Origin: Pseudomonas ovata
GTDB taxonomy: Bacteria > Pseudomonadota > Gammaproteobacteria > Pseudomonadales > Pseudomonadaceae
Length of the DNA: 64,000 bases
Reading direction: 5' to 3'
NCBI RefSeq assembly: GCF_003131185.1
Contig: NZ_QFFU01000004.1
Coordinates: forward strand, 124,001-188,000
Position 1 is the first letter of the stretch; the number at the start of each line of letters is the position of its first letter. The notes below the pieces were generated by a model, which did not search any database, was not told the origin of the DNA, and worked only from the letters and a program-made list of their open reading frames with translations. This document shows positions 50,450 through 60,455 of this stretch, piece by piece. A program made the translations under genes and the position numbers.

Positions 50450-51322
50450 TTATTCCTCCGCCGCGTTCTGGCGCAGACGGTTAATGCGCGATTCGCTCCA
50501 CTGCTTGAGCAGCAGGATGAACAGGGCGATGACCAGCAACAGGCTCGCAACCGCAAAGGCCGCGACGTGGTTGTATTCGTTGTAGAGGATCTCGACGTGC
50601 AGCGGCAGGGTGTTGGTCACCCCGCGAATGTGCCCGGACACCACCGACACCGCACCGAACTCACCCATGGCCCGGGCGGTACACAGCACCACGCCATAGA
50701 TCAGGCCCCACTTGATATTGGGCACGGTGACGTGCCAGAACATCTGCCAGCCATTGGCGCCCAGCAGGCGCGCTGCCTCTTCTTCCTGGGTGCCCTGCTC
50801 CTGCATCAGCGGGATCAGTTCACGGGCCACGAAGGGCACGGTGACGAAGATGGTGGCCAGCACGATGCCCGGCAGGGCAAACACGATCTGGATGTCATGG
50901 TCCTGCAACCATGGCCCGAAAAAGCCCTGGGCGCCGAACATCAGCACATAGACCAGACCGGCGATGACCGGCGACACCGAGAACGGCAGGTCGATCAGGG
51001 TCACCAGGATGCTTTTGCCACGAAACGAGTACTTGCTGACGCACCAGGCGGCGCAGACACCAAAGACCAGGTTCAAGGGCACCGAGATCAGCACGGCGAT
51101 AACCGTGAGCTTGAGCGCCGACAGCGCATCGGGCTCGAAGATCGCGGAAAAGAACGTGCCCAGGCCATTCTTCAGGCCCTGGGACACCACGATGATCAGC
51201 GGCAGGGCCAGGAACAGGAAAAACACCAGCCAGCCCAGGCCGATCAGGATGCGGCGGGCCACAGGGCTGCCACGACGGGCGGCGTTGGCCACGGAGGCGG
51301 CGGAAACCGACGAATGGGACAT
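50450..51322 (-). CDS. cysW: Sulfate ABC transporter permease CysW
   Basis: Inner-membrane permease of 290 residues with six helices and the EAA loop [31 protein letters not shown]. It pairs with CysT to form the channel. Located 13 bp after cysT and 3 bp before cysA. Confidence 0.94.
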   Translation of the reverse strand: MSHSSVSAASVANAARRGSPVARRILIGLGWLVFFLFLALPLIIVVSQGLKNGLGTFFSAIFEPDALSALKLTVIAVLISVPLNLVFGVCAAWCVSKYSFRGKSILVTLIDLPFSVSPVIAGLVYVLMFGAQGFFGPWLQDHDIQIVFALPGIVLATIFVTVPFVARELIPLMQEQGTQEEEAARLLGANGWQMFWHVTVPNIKWGLIYGVVLCTARAMGEFGAVSVVSGHIRGVTNTLPLHVEILYNEYNHVAAFAVASLLLVIALFILLLKQWSESRINRLRQNAAEE

Positions 51323-51335
51323 GATCGCGTGCTCC

Positions 51336-52157
51336 TCAGTTCGGGGTTTCGATGCGCCGCTGCAGCAAGTTGATCAGCAGCAACAGCAGGAAGGAAACCA
51401 CCAGCATCATCACGCCGATGGCGGTGGCGCCGGTGTAGTCGTACTGGTCGAGCTTGACCATGATCAGCAACGGCAGGATCTCGGTCTTCATCGGCATGTT
51501 GCCGGCAATGAAGATCACCGAGCCGTACTCGCCGACGCCACGGGCAAAGGCCAGGGCAAAGCCGGTCAGCCAGGCCGGCAGCAGGGCCGGCATCAGCACA
51601 TGACGAAACACCTGCAACGGGCGCGCGCCCAGGCAGGCGGCTGCTTCTTCGACTTCACGCGGGATGTCGGCCAGCACCGGCTGCACCGTGCGCACCACGA
51701 AGGGCAGGGTCACGAAGGTCAGCGCCAGGGTGATGCCCAGCGGCGTGTAGGCGATCTTGAAGCCCAGGTCGGCGGCGAACTGCCCGACCCAGCCATTGGG
51801 CGCATACAGTGCGGTCAGGGCGATACCGGCCACGGCGGTGGGCAGCGCGAACGGCAGGTCGATCATCGCATCGATGACCTTGCGCCCCGGGAAGGTGTAG
51901 CGCACCAGCACCCAGGCCAGCAGCGTGCCGATCACGCCGTTGATGATCGCGGCATAGAAGGCGGTGCCGAAGCTCAGCTTGAGGGCTGCGATCACTCGCG
52001 GGGCGGTGATGATGGTCCAGAACTGATCCCAGGTCAGCTGGGCGGCATGCACGAACATGGCAGCCAGCGGAATCAGCACAATCAGGCTGAGGTACACCAA
52101 GGTGTAGCCCAGCGTCAGCCCGAAGCCGGGTATGACGGGGGAGATACGACGCGACAT
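51336..52157 (-). CDS. cysT: Sulfate ABC transporter permease CysT
   Basis: Inner-membrane permease of 273 residues with the EAA loop [35 protein letters not shown] 52157 with AGGGA upstream is chosen; the frame is open nine codons further but without a ribosome site. It follows sbp after 97 bp and precedes cysW. Confidence 0.94.
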   Translation of the reverse strand: MSRRISPVIPGFGLTLGYTLVYLSLIVLIPLAAMFVHAAQLTWDQFWTIITAPRVIAALKLSFGTAFYAAIINGVIGTLLAWVLVRYTFPGRKVIDAMIDLPFALPTAVAGIALTALYAPNGWVGQFAADLGFKIAYTPLGITLALTFVTLPFVVRTVQPVLADIPREVEEAAACLGARPLQVFRHVLMPALLPAWLTGFALAFARGVGEYGSVIFIAGNMPMKTEILPLLIMVKLDQYDYTGATAIGVMMLVVSFLLLLLINLLQRRIETPN

Positions 52158-52254
52158 AAGAATCCCTGGTTTAACTTGCACCAAGCCCGGACATGAGTCC
52201 GGGCCGTTTGATCAAACCGAAGACACCGCCCGGTGGAAGGTGTCGGGCGCCCAC

Positions 52255-53262
52255 TTACTGCGCCTTGTAAATCTGATCGAAGACACCGCCGTCGTTGAAG
52301 AACTTCGGCTGCGCAGTTTTCCAGCCGCCAAAGTCCTTGTCGATAGTCACCAGCTCAAGTTTCGGGAATTGCTTCTCGTACTTGGCCGCCACGTCGGCGT
52401 TGCGCGGGCGGTAGAAGTTCTTCGCGGCGATTTCCTGACCGGCCGGGCTGTACAGGTGCTTGAGGTATTCGGTGGCGATTTCGGTGTTGCCCTTCTTCTC
52501 GGCATTCTTGTCGACCACGGCCACCGGTGGCTCGGCGAGGATCGACAGCGAAGGCACGATGATGTCGAACTTGTCGGCGCCGCCGTCTTCCTTGAGCGCC
52601 AGGAAGGCTTCGTTTTCCCAGGCCAGCAGCACGTCACCCTGACCGTTGTTGACGAAGGTGATGGTCGAGCCACGGGCGCCGGTGTCCAGGATCGGCACAT
52701 GCTTGAACAGCTTTTCCACGTACTCCTGGGCCTTGGCTTCGCTGCCGCCGGCCTTGAGGCCATAGGCCCAGGCCGCAAGGAAGTTCCAGCGCGCGCCGCC
52801 GCTGGTTTTCGGGTTCGGGGTGATGACCGACACGCCGTCCTTGATCAGGTCGTTCCAGTCCTTGATGCCCTTGGGGTTGCCCTTGCGCACCAGGAACACG
52901 ATGGTCGAGGTGTACGGCGTGCTGGCGTCCGGCAGGCGGGTCTGCCAGTTCTCGGGCAGGCTCTTGCCCAGCTTGGCGACTTCGTCGATGTCGCCGGCCA
53001 GGGCCAGGGTCACCACGTCGGCACGCAGGCCGTCGATCACGGCACGCGCCTGCTTGCCGGAACCACCATGGGACTGCTTGATTTCGACCTTGTCGTCCTT
53101 GTGAGTAGACGTCCAGTGCTTGATGAACTCGGCGTTGTATTCCTGATACAGCTCGCGTGTCGGGTCATAGGACACGTTGAGCAACTCATAATCCTTGGCA
53201 ACAGCGGAACCGGCGAAGACAGCACTGGCGAGCGCGGCCAGGGCAAAGCGACGAATGGACAT
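52255..53262 (-). CDS. sbp: Periplasmic sulfate-binding protein
   Basis: Binding protein of 335 residues with a signal peptide cleaved after GSAVA. The prokaryotic sulfate-binding signatures are present: [15 protein letters not shown] near residue 29, [35 protein letters not shown] and [19 protein letters not shown]. It lies after oscA (157 bp) and before the permeases. Confidence 0.95.
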   Translation of the reverse strand: MSIRRFALAALASAVFAGSAVAKDYELLNVSYDPTRELYQEYNAEFIKHWTSTHKDDKVEIKQSHGGSGKQARAVIDGLRADVVTLALAGDIDEVAKLGKSLPENWQTRLPDASTPYTSTIVFLVRKGNPKGIKDWNDLIKDGVSVITPNPKTSGGARWNFLAAWAYGLKAGGSEAKAQEYVEKLFKHVPILDTGARGSTITFVNNGQGDVLLAWENEAFLALKEDGGADKFDIIVPSLSILAEPPVAVVDKNAEKKGNTEIATEYLKHLYSPAGQEIAAKNFYRPRNADVAAKYEKQFPKLELVTIDKDFGGWKTAQPKFFNDGGVFDQIYKAQ

Positions 53263-53419
53263 GAATCAAGCTCCTGGAAAATCCGAATATTGGCGTTGTT
53301 GTGCAGGCCTGGCGCGTCGAGGCTGTAAAGGGCTTCGCACGTGGCGTTCTAATAAGTATGAGGAGTCAGGAAATGACACCCTCCGGTTGACCAGTCGGGT
53401 TAAGCAGCGGCGGGGACTT

Positions 53420-53602
53420 TCAGTTCGGCTTGGTGCCGGAGTTTTGCAGACGGAACTTCTCCTTGCGCTCGATCTGGACGACCTGAGCGTTATGCACCGT
53501 GATCTCGACGGCGCCGAAGCGCAGATCCCGCAGGGCACTTTGAATTTCCCGCAGGATCGCTGCTTCGTCCTGACCGTCAACGCTACGCAGAGAGGCGCTC
53601 AT
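53420..53602 (-). CDS. oscA: Organosulfur-responsive small protein OscA (DUF2292)
   Basis: A 60-residue protein matching OscA, required by pseudomonads for growth on organosulfur sources. It carries REIQSALRDLRFGAVEITVH and VQIERKEKFR, the DUF2292 core. AAGGAG lies 8 nt before ATG 53602; a longer frame to 53641 has none. First gene of the sulfate-uptake operon. A dyad about 90 bp upstream may be an activator site. Confidence 0.9.
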   Translation of the reverse strand: MSASLRSVDGQDEAAILREIQSALRDLRFGAVEITVHNAQVVQIERKEKFRLQNSGTKPN

Positions 53603-53693
53603 ATGGATAACTCCTTGGAAAGTGGCAGAACCCGCCGTCACGACTGGGGGGTAACGGCTTGTGGCGTTAGGGCCATATTAGATAGGCGCAGAT

Positions 53694-53718
53694 ATTCTTA
53701 AAAAGACTATTTAAGAAT
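53694..53718. promoter_or_regulatory. AT-rich inverted repeat upstream of oscA
   Basis: ATTCTTAAA and TTTAAGAAT are perfect 9-bp arms 7 bp apart, flanked by direct repeats GCAGATAT. They lie 92 bp before the oscA start, just upstream of a TATCTAATAT stretch that could be its -10. This is a good place for an activator such as CysB; the factor is inferred. Confidence 0.5.
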
Positions 53719-53827
53719 GCAGATATAACCAAAAGGCATTTGCGAAAAGAGAAGCCGCCAAGGCGCATTGCGCGCCTGTGTTTGAACCCGGTCAAACACC
53801 GTTTCGCACAGCCAATATGGGAACGGC

Positions 53828-53968
53828 GTAGGAGCCCGCTTGCCGGCGACCGAGTGCGAAGCGCTCGCAAAATCTGCGAAACGCTGCAAATTTACGACTG
53901 TAAATCTGTGAAACGCTGCAAATTTACGACTGCTAACGCAGCCGGTCGCGGGCAGAGCGCGCTCCTAC
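53828..53968. repeat. REP-type composite, class I, array copy 1
   Basis: Arms GTAGGAGCCCGCTTGCCGGC and its partner ending GAGCGCGCTCCTAC enclose two 32-bp units. First of three head-to-tail copies in the 743-bp gap between oscA and the GGDEF/EAL gene. Confidence 0.85.
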
Positions 53969-53998
53969 GGAACAGGCTATTCGGGCAGGCACCGACCG

Positions 53999-54152
53999 GT
54001 AGGAGCCCGCTTGCCGGCGACCGAGTGCGAAGCGCTCGCAAAATCTCGGAAACGCCACGAATTTACGACTGTAAATCTGCGAAACGCTGCAAATTTACGA
54101 CTGCTGCGCAGCCGGTCGCGGTGGTCCGGCATTCCGGCAAGCGCGCTCCTAC
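53999..54152. repeat. REP-type composite, class I, array copy 2
   Basis: Second copy, preceded by a 30-bp spacer beginning GGAACAGGCTATTCGG. The right arm has the GGTGGTCCGGCATTCC insertion, as at 4548-4702. Confidence 0.85.
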
Positions 54153-54182
54153 GGAACAGGCTATTCGGGCAGGCACCGACCG

Positions 54183-54337
54183 GTAGGAGCCCGCTTGCCG
54201 GCGACCGAGTGCGAAGCGCTCGCAGAAGTCTGTGAAACGCTGCAAATTTACGACTGTAAATCTGTGAAACGCTGCAAATTTACGACTGCTGCGCAGCCGG
54301 TCGCGGTGGTCCGGCATTCCGGCAAGCGCGCTCCTAC
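54183..54337. repeat. REP-type composite, class I, array copy 3
   Basis: Third copy, 184 bp from copy 2 and separated by an identical 30-bp spacer. It ends 9 bp before the stop codon of the GGDEF/EAL gene. Confidence 0.85.
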
Positions 54338-54345
54338 AGAACAGG

Positions 54346-56274
54346 CTATTCGCGCAGGCGCGCGCTTGGGGCGCAGGCCCAGTCGATCCGGGCCGCCGGC
54401 ATCGGCCTGGCAAACCAGTAGCCCTGGCCCAGCTGGCAGCCGTTTTCGAACAGAAAGGCGGCCTGCTCGGCAGTCTCGATGCCCTCGGCCAGCACTTTCA
54501 TGCCCATGCTGCGGGCCAGCGCGATAATGGCGCAGACAATCGCGATATCGTCTTCATCAGCGGGCAGGCCGGCGACAAAGCCCTGGTCGATCTTGAGCTT
54601 CTGCACCGGCATGCGCTTGAGGCGCAGCAAGGAAGAGTAGCCGGTGCCAAAATCATCAATGGCCAGGCTCAGGCCCAGTTCGCGCAGGCGATGCAATTGC
54701 TCCAGCGCCTGTTCAGGGTCGTGCATCACGGCGCTTTCGGTGACTTCCAGTTCCAGCAGCGCAGGGTCCAGGCCGGTATCGGCCAGGATGGCCGCGACCT
54801 GCAGGTCAAGGTCACCCTGGATGAATCGACGGCTGGAAATGTTCACCGCGACAAAGTCCAGAGCAATGCCCGCCGCCTGCCATTGGCCCATCTGCGTACA
54901 GGCCGCGCGCAGCACCCAGTTGTCGATGTCGCCGATCAGCCCGCTCTGCTCGGCGATCGGAATGAACTCGCCCGGCGACACCATGCCGCGCTCGGGGTGC
55001 TCCCAGCGCACCAGGGCCTCGACGCCGCGAATACACCGTGTGGTCAGGTCATGCACCGGCTGGTAATACACGCGCAGCTCGTTCTGCTCGATGGCGCGGC
55101 GCAACTGACCGGCCAGCTCGACCCGCTGCTGGGCATGGGCGGTGAGTTCTTCGGTGTACAAGGCATAGTTTTCGCGCCCGCCACGCTTGGCCTTGAACAG
55201 GGCCGCGTCGGCATTGCGCAGCAACTGTTCAGCCGACAGCGCATCGTTGGGAAACAGGCTGATACCGATGCTGACGGTGATGAACAACGCCTGGTCTTCG
55301 ATCAGGAAGGGCGCCTTGAAGGCTTCGAGCACTTGCTGCGCCAGGTTGGCGGTCATGGCCATCTGCGGGCAATCCTTGACCAGCAGGGCGAATTCGTCGC
55401 CGCCCATGCGCGCCAGGGTTAGTTCGGCCCCGAACAGCCCGACCAGGCGTTCGGCCACCGACTTGAGCACCAGGTCGCCCAGGCTGTGGCCCAGGCTGTC
55501 ATTGATATGTTTGAAGTGATCAAGGTCCAGCAGCAGGATGGCGCAATGACGCCGGTTCGCCCGCGCCGCCGCCACCGCTTCGGTAGTGCGCTCGGTAAAC
55601 AGCAGGCGATTGGGCAGGCCGGTCAGTGCATCGAAGTGCGCCAGTTGCACACGCTCGTGCTCGGAACGCTTGATCGCCGACAGGTCGGAAAACACCGCGA
55701 CAAAATGCCGGACCTGGCCATGGGCGTCCTTGATGCCGCGTATGCTCTGCCACTGCGGGTAGACCTCGCCGCTCTTGCGGCGATTCCAGATTTCGCCGTT
55801 CCACTGGCCGTCGGCCTCGATGGCCTGGTACATCTGCCCATAGAAATCGGCGTCGTGCCGGCCGGACTTGAACTTGCTGGGGTTGTGGCCCAGCACTTCA
55901 TCGGGCTGATAGCCGGTGATGTCCACGAACGCACGATTGACGTGTACGATCTGCGCCTTGTCGTTGGTGACCAGCACGCCTTCGCGGGTGCTGTCGAACA
56001 CCGCCGAGGCCAGGCGCAGGCGATCATGGTCTTCGCGGTGCTGACGCAGCAGGTGGGTGCCCCCCAGCCAGCCCAGCAGATGCCGGCGGGCCATGAACAG
56101 CGTCAAGGTGCTCAGCGCCACCCACAGGTAACCACTCGTCTGTTGGTAGTCGCCAAGCCGGACCGGGTCGTGCACCCAGGACGGCAACAGGGAGCGGCTT
56201 GCCAACCACCACATAAAGGTCAGCCAGCCATAGAAAACGGCGGCCCCCAGCGCTTTTCGCGTCACATCCGTCAT
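54346..56274 (-). CDS. Membrane PAS-GGDEF-EAL protein (cyclic-di-GMP turnover)
   Basis: About 642 residues. Two N-terminal membrane segments (GAAVFYGWLTFMWWLASR and YLWVALSTLTLFMA), a PAS domain (about 85-210, VLVTNDKAQIVHVNRAFVDITGYQ), GGDEF domain (about 220-380, ARMGGDEFALL) and EAL domain (about 390-640, VEALVRWEHPERG, AIDDFGTGYSSL). Both catalytic motifs look intact, so it could make or degrade c-di-GMP. The position between oscA and desA matches P. aeruginosa PA0285 as I recall it. The start is uncertain: ATG 56274, or GTG 56286. The stop lies in sequence shared with the adjacent repeat spacers. Confidence 0.87.
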   Translation of the reverse strand: MTDVTRKALGAAVFYGWLTFMWWLASRSLLPSWVHDPVRLGDYQQTSGYLWVALSTLTLFMARRHLLGWLGGTHLLRQHREDHDRLRLASAVFDSTREGVLVTNDKAQIVHVNRAFVDITGYQPDEVLGHNPSKFKSGRHDADFYGQMYQAIEADGQWNGEIWNRRKSGEVYPQWQSIRGIKDAHGQVRHFVAVFSDLSAIKRSEHERVQLAHFDALTGLPNRLLFTERTTEAVAAARANRRHCAILLLDLDHFKHINDSLGHSLGDLVLKSVAERLVGLFGAELTLARMGGDEFALLVKDCPQMAMTANLAQQVLEAFKAPFLIEDQALFITVSIGISLFPNDALSAEQLLRNADAALFKAKRGGRENYALYTEELTAHAQQRVELAGQLRRAIEQNELRVYYQPVHDLTTRCIRGVEALVRWEHPERGMVSPGEFIPIAEQSGLIGDIDNWVLRAACTQMGQWQAAGIALDFVAVNISSRRFIQGDLDLQVAAILADTGLDPALLELEVTESAVMHDPEQALEQLHRLRELGLSLAIDDFGTGYSSLLRLKRMPVQKLKIDQGFVAGLPADEDDIAIVCAIIALARSMGMKVLAEGIETAEQAAFLFENGCQLGQGYWFARPMPAARIDWACAPSARLRE

Positions 56275-56430
56275 AAGAAAACACACATCCCTACGTAAGC
56301 CGGGGATTATAAGACAAGAAACATCCAGAGACGCTTCTCTGCGCCGGCATCTGGTTTTCCATGGTGGCTCAGAGATAATGCCCGCTGTTCAGTGTTCACC
56401 CACCCGCCACCTGTGAGGGCCCAGCAGCCT

Positions 56431-57615
56431 ATGTGGTACAACGGTTTACTCGATTTGTCCGTCTGGCAACTGATTGCCGTCACCCTGGTCATGACGCACG
56501 TGACCATTATCGGCGTGACGGTCTATCTGCACCGCTATTCGGCCCACCGCTCCCTGGAGCTCAATGCGGGCCTGAAACACTTCTTCCGCTTCTGGCTGTG
56601 GCTGACCACGGCGCAGAACACCCGCGAGTGGACCGCCATCCACCGCAAGCACCACGCTAAATGTGAAACCGTCGACGACCCGCACAGCCCGGTGATCAAG
56701 GGCCTGTCGACCGTGCTGCGCAAGGGCGCCGAGCTGTACCGCGCCGAAGCCGGCAACCCCGATACGCTGCGCATCTATGGCAAGCACTGCCCCGAAGACT
56801 GGATCGAGCGCAACCTGTATTCGCGCTACAAGCTGTTGGGCATCGCGCTGATGGCCGTCATCGACCTGGCGCTGTTCGGGGTACTGGGCATCACCGTCTG
56901 GGCCATCCAGATGATGTGGATTCCGTTCTGGGCCGCCGGTGTGGTCAACGGCCTGGGCCATGCGGTGGGCTACCGCAACTTCGAATGCAAGGACGCGGCC
57001 ACCAACCTGGTGCCGTGGGGCATCATCATTGGCGGCGAAGAGCTGCATAACAATCACCACACCTACCCCAACTCGGCCAAGCTGTCGGTCAAGCCATGGG
57101 AGTTCGACATGGGCTGGGCCTGGATCAAGGTCTTCAGCGCCCTGCGCCTGGCCAAGGTGCAGCGTGTGGCGCCCATTGCCCACCGGGTCGAAGGCAAGCG
57201 ACACCTGGACATGGACACCGCCATGGCGATCCTCAACAACCGCTTCCAGATCATGGCCCAGTACCGCAAGCAGGTGATCGGCCCGCTGGTGACCCAGGAG
57301 CTGACCCGTGTCGATGTCTCGGTGCGTCACCAGTTCCACCGCGCCAAGCGCCTGTTGTCGCGTGAAACCAGCCTGCTCGACGACAAGCACCAGGTGCGCA
57401 TCCAGACCATGCTGGAGCACAGCCAGGCCCTGAAAGTGATCTACGAAAAGCGCCTGGCCCTGCAGCAGATCTGGCTCAAGACCAGCAGCAACAGCCACGA
57501 CATGCTGGCGGCCATCAAGGACTGGGTACACGAGGCCGAGACCAGTGGCATCCAGTCGTTGCGTGACTTTGCCGACCAGCTCAAGACCTACTCGCTGCGC
57601 CCCTCCTACGCCTGA
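56431..57615 (+). CDS. desA: Phospholipid delta-9 acyl desaturase
   Basis: Inner-membrane di-iron desaturase of 394 residues, inserting a delta-9 double bond into phospholipid acyl chains aerobically. The three histidine boxes are present: HRYSAH (34-39), HRKHH (71-75) and HNNHH (206-210), with hydrophobic pairs around them. Length equals the P. aeruginosa DesA I recall. ATG 56431 is chosen; GAGGG lies 12 nt upstream, a little far. Divergent from the GGDEF/EAL gene. Confidence 0.9.
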   Translation: MWYNGLLDLSVWQLIAVTLVMTHVTIIGVTVYLHRYSAHRSLELNAGLKHFFRFWLWLTTAQNTREWTAIHRKHHAKCETVDDPHSPVIKGLSTVLRKGAELYRAEAGNPDTLRIYGKHCPEDWIERNLYSRYKLLGIALMAVIDLALFGVLGITVWAIQMMWIPFWAAGVVNGLGHAVGYRNFECKDAATNLVPWGIIIGGEELHNNHHTYPNSAKLSVKPWEFDMGWAWIKVFSALRLAKVQRVAPIAHRVEGKRHLDMDTAMAILNNRFQIMAQYRKQVIGPLVTQELTRVDVSVRHQFHRAKRLLSRETSLLDDKHQVRIQTMLEHSQALKVIYEKRLALQQIWLKTSSNSHDMLAAIKDWVHEAETSGIQSLRDFADQLKTYSLRPSYA

Positions 57616-57753
57616 CGCCGTTGATCGGTGCGCCCCATGATGGCGCACCGACATCGGAACTTCCTGGCGAAACTTTGCTCAGACCTTTTATCCATTGCCC
57701 TACAAACCACGTAGCGGCGCGAGCGATTTCGCGCCGTTCGAGAAGCCGCGTCC

Positions 57754-58761
57754 ATGGAAAAAACGTCCACTGCTGCGCCCCCGGTGCAGCATCGAGAGCC
57801 GCCTGATCACCCGCCTGTCGCTGCCGAAACCCTGCTCGCCCTCATGCACGCCCAGGCCGAAGTCGCCCGCCTGAGCGAACGCGAGCACTTGTTCAGCTCA
57901 TTGCTGGTGAGCGTCAACGCCGTGCTGTGGGCCTTCGACTGGGGTCGCCAGCAGATGATCTACGTCAGCCCTGCCTACGAGCGTATCTTTGGCCGCTCGG
58001 TGGGCCTGGTGCTGGCCGATTACGGACAGTGGCGCGACAGCATCTACCCGGACGACCTGCACTATGCCGAGCGCAGCCTCAGCGAGGTGATCGACAAGGG
58101 CGCGGTCGAGGACCGCGAGTACCGCATCATCCGCGCCGACGGTGAAGTACGCTGGCTCAGCGACAAATGCTTTGTCAGCCACCGCACCGACCCGGGCCAG
58201 CGCCTGGTGGTGGTCGGCATCGCCGAGGACATCACCGAAAAGAAGCACCTGGAAGACGAATTGCAGCGCCTGGCCACCACCGACGTGCTGACCCAGAGCA
58301 GCAACCGCCGGCATTTCTTCGACTGCGCCCAACGCGAATTCGAGCTGGCCCGCCTGCAAGGCACGCCGCTGTCGTTCCTGTTGCTGGACATTGATGACTT
58401 CAAGAAAATCAACGACACCTTCGGGCATCAGGTCGGTGATGGCGTGTTGCAGCGCATTGCCGAAAGCGGTCGCACCACCCTGCGACGCGGCGACCTGTTC
58501 GGCCGGATCGGCGGTGAAGAGTTCGCCGCCATCTTCCCCGGCTGCGCCTCGGCCATGGCCTTGCAGATTGCCGAACGCCTGCAGCGGGAAATCCAGCGCC
58601 AGCATTTCCAGAGCGACCAGCAGAGCTTCGGCATCACCGCCAGCCAGGGCCTGACCAGCCTGACCGACGACGACCCGACCCTGGAAGCCCTCTACGCGCG
58701 CGCCGACGCGGCCATGTACCAGGCCAAACGGCAGGGCAAGAACCAGATTGTGGTGGGGTAG
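57754..58761 (+). CDS. PAS-GGDEF diguanylate cyclase
   Basis: Soluble protein of 335 residues. A PAS domain with PAC-like end covers about 45-165 (AVLWAFDWGRQQMIYVSPAYERIFG ... VVVGIAEDITEKK), and the GGDEF domain about 175-335 with the active-site variant GGEEF in FGRIGGEEFAAIFPG. GGEEF is a normal active form. No RxxD inhibitory site is obvious before it. It should synthesise c-di-GMP in response to whatever PAS senses. It stands alone after desA, followed by a REP cluster. Confidence 0.88.
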   Translation: MEKTSTAAPPVQHREPPDHPPVAAETLLALMHAQAEVARLSEREHLFSSLLVSVNAVLWAFDWGRQQMIYVSPAYERIFGRSVGLVLADYGQWRDSIYPDDLHYAERSLSEVIDKGAVEDREYRIIRADGEVRWLSDKCFVSHRTDPGQRLVVVGIAEDITEKKHLEDELQRLATTDVLTQSSNRRHFFDCAQREFELARLQGTPLSFLLLDIDDFKKINDTFGHQVGDGVLQRIAESGRTTLRRGDLFGRIGGEEFAAIFPGCASAMALQIAERLQREIQRQHFQSDQQSFGITASQGLTSLTDDDPTLEALYARADAAMYQAKRQGKNQIVVG

Positions 58762-58784
58762 GCAAACGGGCGCTTGCAGACAGG

Positions 58785-58957
58785 GCCGGCACATCCAGCA
58801 TCCTCTGTGCCTGACACCCGGCATTCGCGACCGTTGGTCGCTCCTACAGCCGTGTGTCGAGACCTGTGCCGTAGGAGCGACCAGCGGTCGCGAAAGGGCC
58901 GGCACAGTCATCATCTTCGGTGCCTGACAACCGGCATTCGCGACCGTTGGTCGCTAC
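58785..58957. repeat. Class III REP cluster
   Basis: Two successive class III right halves (GTGCCTGAC...TTCGCGACCGTTGGTCGC) at 58805-58847 and 58921-58957, with a left arm at 58871. The last arm runs into the stop codon of the HDOD gene (58954-58956), where CTACAG replaces the usual CTCCTAC. Confidence 0.75.
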
Positions 58958-60336
58958 AGGGTCGGCGTAGCCGGTGGGGCTGGCGGTTCTTCTTCCATTG
59001 ACCGCTCCGGCTCCGGGGTGAGGTCGAGCAGGTCCGGCAGATCATCCTCGACCTCCGCGTCCTCTTCCACTGACGCCACGGCTTCGACAGGCGCATTGGC
59101 CAGCGCCAGCAGGCTGGGGTCGGTTACCCCGGTCAGTTTCTTGCGCAGGCGCTGCAAATCGTCGACGCCGAGTTTGAGCAACCGCGCCGGCTTGGACTTG
59201 AGCAAGACATTGACACTTTGTTCATCGCGCAGCCGGGCCATCTCGCCCGCCAGGTTCATGGCCAGCACTTCGCGGGTGAACACCCCGGTGTTGTACTGGT
59301 AGATCGCCGCAATCAGCTCACGCAGCTCCAGCGGCAGGCGCCAGCGGGTGCGCAGCGCCGAGCCGAAGGCGGCCGAGTACTGCTGCAGCATCTGGGTGAT
59401 CAGCGGCTCGTCCAGCTTGCCGCCGTTGAGCAGCCACTCCTGCAAACAGCCAAGCACCGCCAGGTCGCCCAGCGACTGCAGCAGCCCGGCGGTAAAGCAA
59501 CGCTCCTGGTTCAGCTCCAGCATGCGCGCCAGGATGCGGGCGTAGTCGCCAGTGCGCTGGGACATCAGCCATAACTCGCTGGCCTTGGCCAGCAGCCCGT
59601 CATGGGTCAGCACTGCCACGCGCTTCTTACCCAGGTTGGTGGCGATCTGCGCACTCTGGCTGGCACCCAGCAGCGCCATTGCGCCACCCAGGCTCTGGAT
59701 CGGCTTGCCCAGGTGCTGCGCAGCCGTGTTGGCCGCCGCGATCAGCACCGCCGTGATGTGCGGGTCGTTGCGCAATTCCTGTTCGAGCAGATGAATGTCC
59801 AAGCCCTTGGCGCCCTGGCTCAGGCCCAGCGCCGACTCGACATCCACGAACAACGGCGCGCTGTCGGCCGTTTCCCGGCGAGTGTCGAGGAACTTGTTCA
59901 GGGTCATGCCCGGCACTTTCACCGGCCCCGTGGTCGGGCATTCGAGCAACAGCCCGCGCAGCCGTTGGCGCAGGCCTTCGTTGTCCAGCGGCTTGGTCAG
60001 GTAGGCGGTCGGCAACAGCGGCAGGACTTCGCGCACACTGGCGGCATCACTGCGGCTGCTGAGCAGAATGAACGGAATCGGCGGTTGGCGACGCAGCTTG
60101 CGGATGCCGCGCAACAGGCTCAAACCATCGATGGACGGCAGTTCACGCGACGCAATGATCAGGTCGGGCAAATGGCCTTTCATCCATTCGATGGCCTGCC
60201 GGCCGTCGGTGCACACTTCCAGTTCGACATCGGCACGCACGCTCAGGACCAGATCACTGAGGTTTTCGCGAATCCAGGGGTCGGACTCCGCGATCAACAC
60301 CCGCGGTACGCCAAGCAAATCTACAGCGGTCATCAT
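58954..60336 (-). CDS. Response-regulator-like HDOD protein with degenerate receiver
   Basis: Protein of 460 residues. The N-terminal receiver fold (about 10-130) keeps the acidic pair in AESDPW and the lysine in YLTKPL, but the phosphorylation site reads PDLIIASREL, with Ser63 where Asp is expected. An HDOD domain spans about 150-370 (LLEQELRNDPHITAVLIAAANTA, GGAMALLGASQ, AGLLQSLGDLAVLG). The C-terminus is acidic and proline-rich. It probably signals by protein contact rather than aspartate phosphorylation. It lies convergent to the PAS-GGDEF gene. Confidence 0.83.
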   Translation of the reverse strand: MMTAVDLLGVPRVLIAESDPWIRENLSDLVLSVRADVELEVCTDGRQAIEWMKGHLPDLIIASRELPSIDGLSLLRGIRKLRRQPPIPFILLSSRSDAASVREVLPLLPTAYLTKPLDNEGLRQRLRGLLLECPTTGPVKVPGMTLNKFLDTRRETADSAPLFVDVESALGLSQGAKGLDIHLLEQELRNDPHITAVLIAAANTAAQHLGKPIQSLGGAMALLGASQSAQIATNLGKKRVAVLTHDGLLAKASELWLMSQRTGDYARILARMLELNQERCFTAGLLQSLGDLAVLGCLQEWLLNGGKLDEPLITQMLQQYSAAFGSALRTRWRLPLELRELIAAIYQYNTGVFTREVLAMNLAGEMARLRDEQSVNVLLKSKPARLLKLGVDDLQRLRKKLTGVTDPSLLALANAPVEAVASVEEDAEVEDDLPDLLDLTPEPERSMEEEPPAPPATPTL

Positions 60337-60455
60337 GACTCTCCGACATCGATGCCTTCACCTTAGCCAATGCCGTCGCCGGTATATACCCATAGGCCGA
60401 AAAAAGACCGGCAGCGCAGAAAAAACCCAGGCGCCAGAATCGATGCAGAATCGCG

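Noticed and set aside
49535-51373. 612-residue frame antisense to cysA and cysW
   Set aside because: Overlaps two certain transporter genes in the opposite direction and has shadow-type composition.
53740-54186. Open frame starting in the repeats, and several frames beginning MRALRTRS at other repeats
   Set aside because: The common start peptide is just a translation of the REP arm and recurs at unrelated sites; no coding signal.
53828-54337. Possible CRISPR array (regular repeats and spacers)
   Set aside because: Repeat units are long REP-type composites with inverted ends, the two complete spacers are identical, and no cas gene is near.
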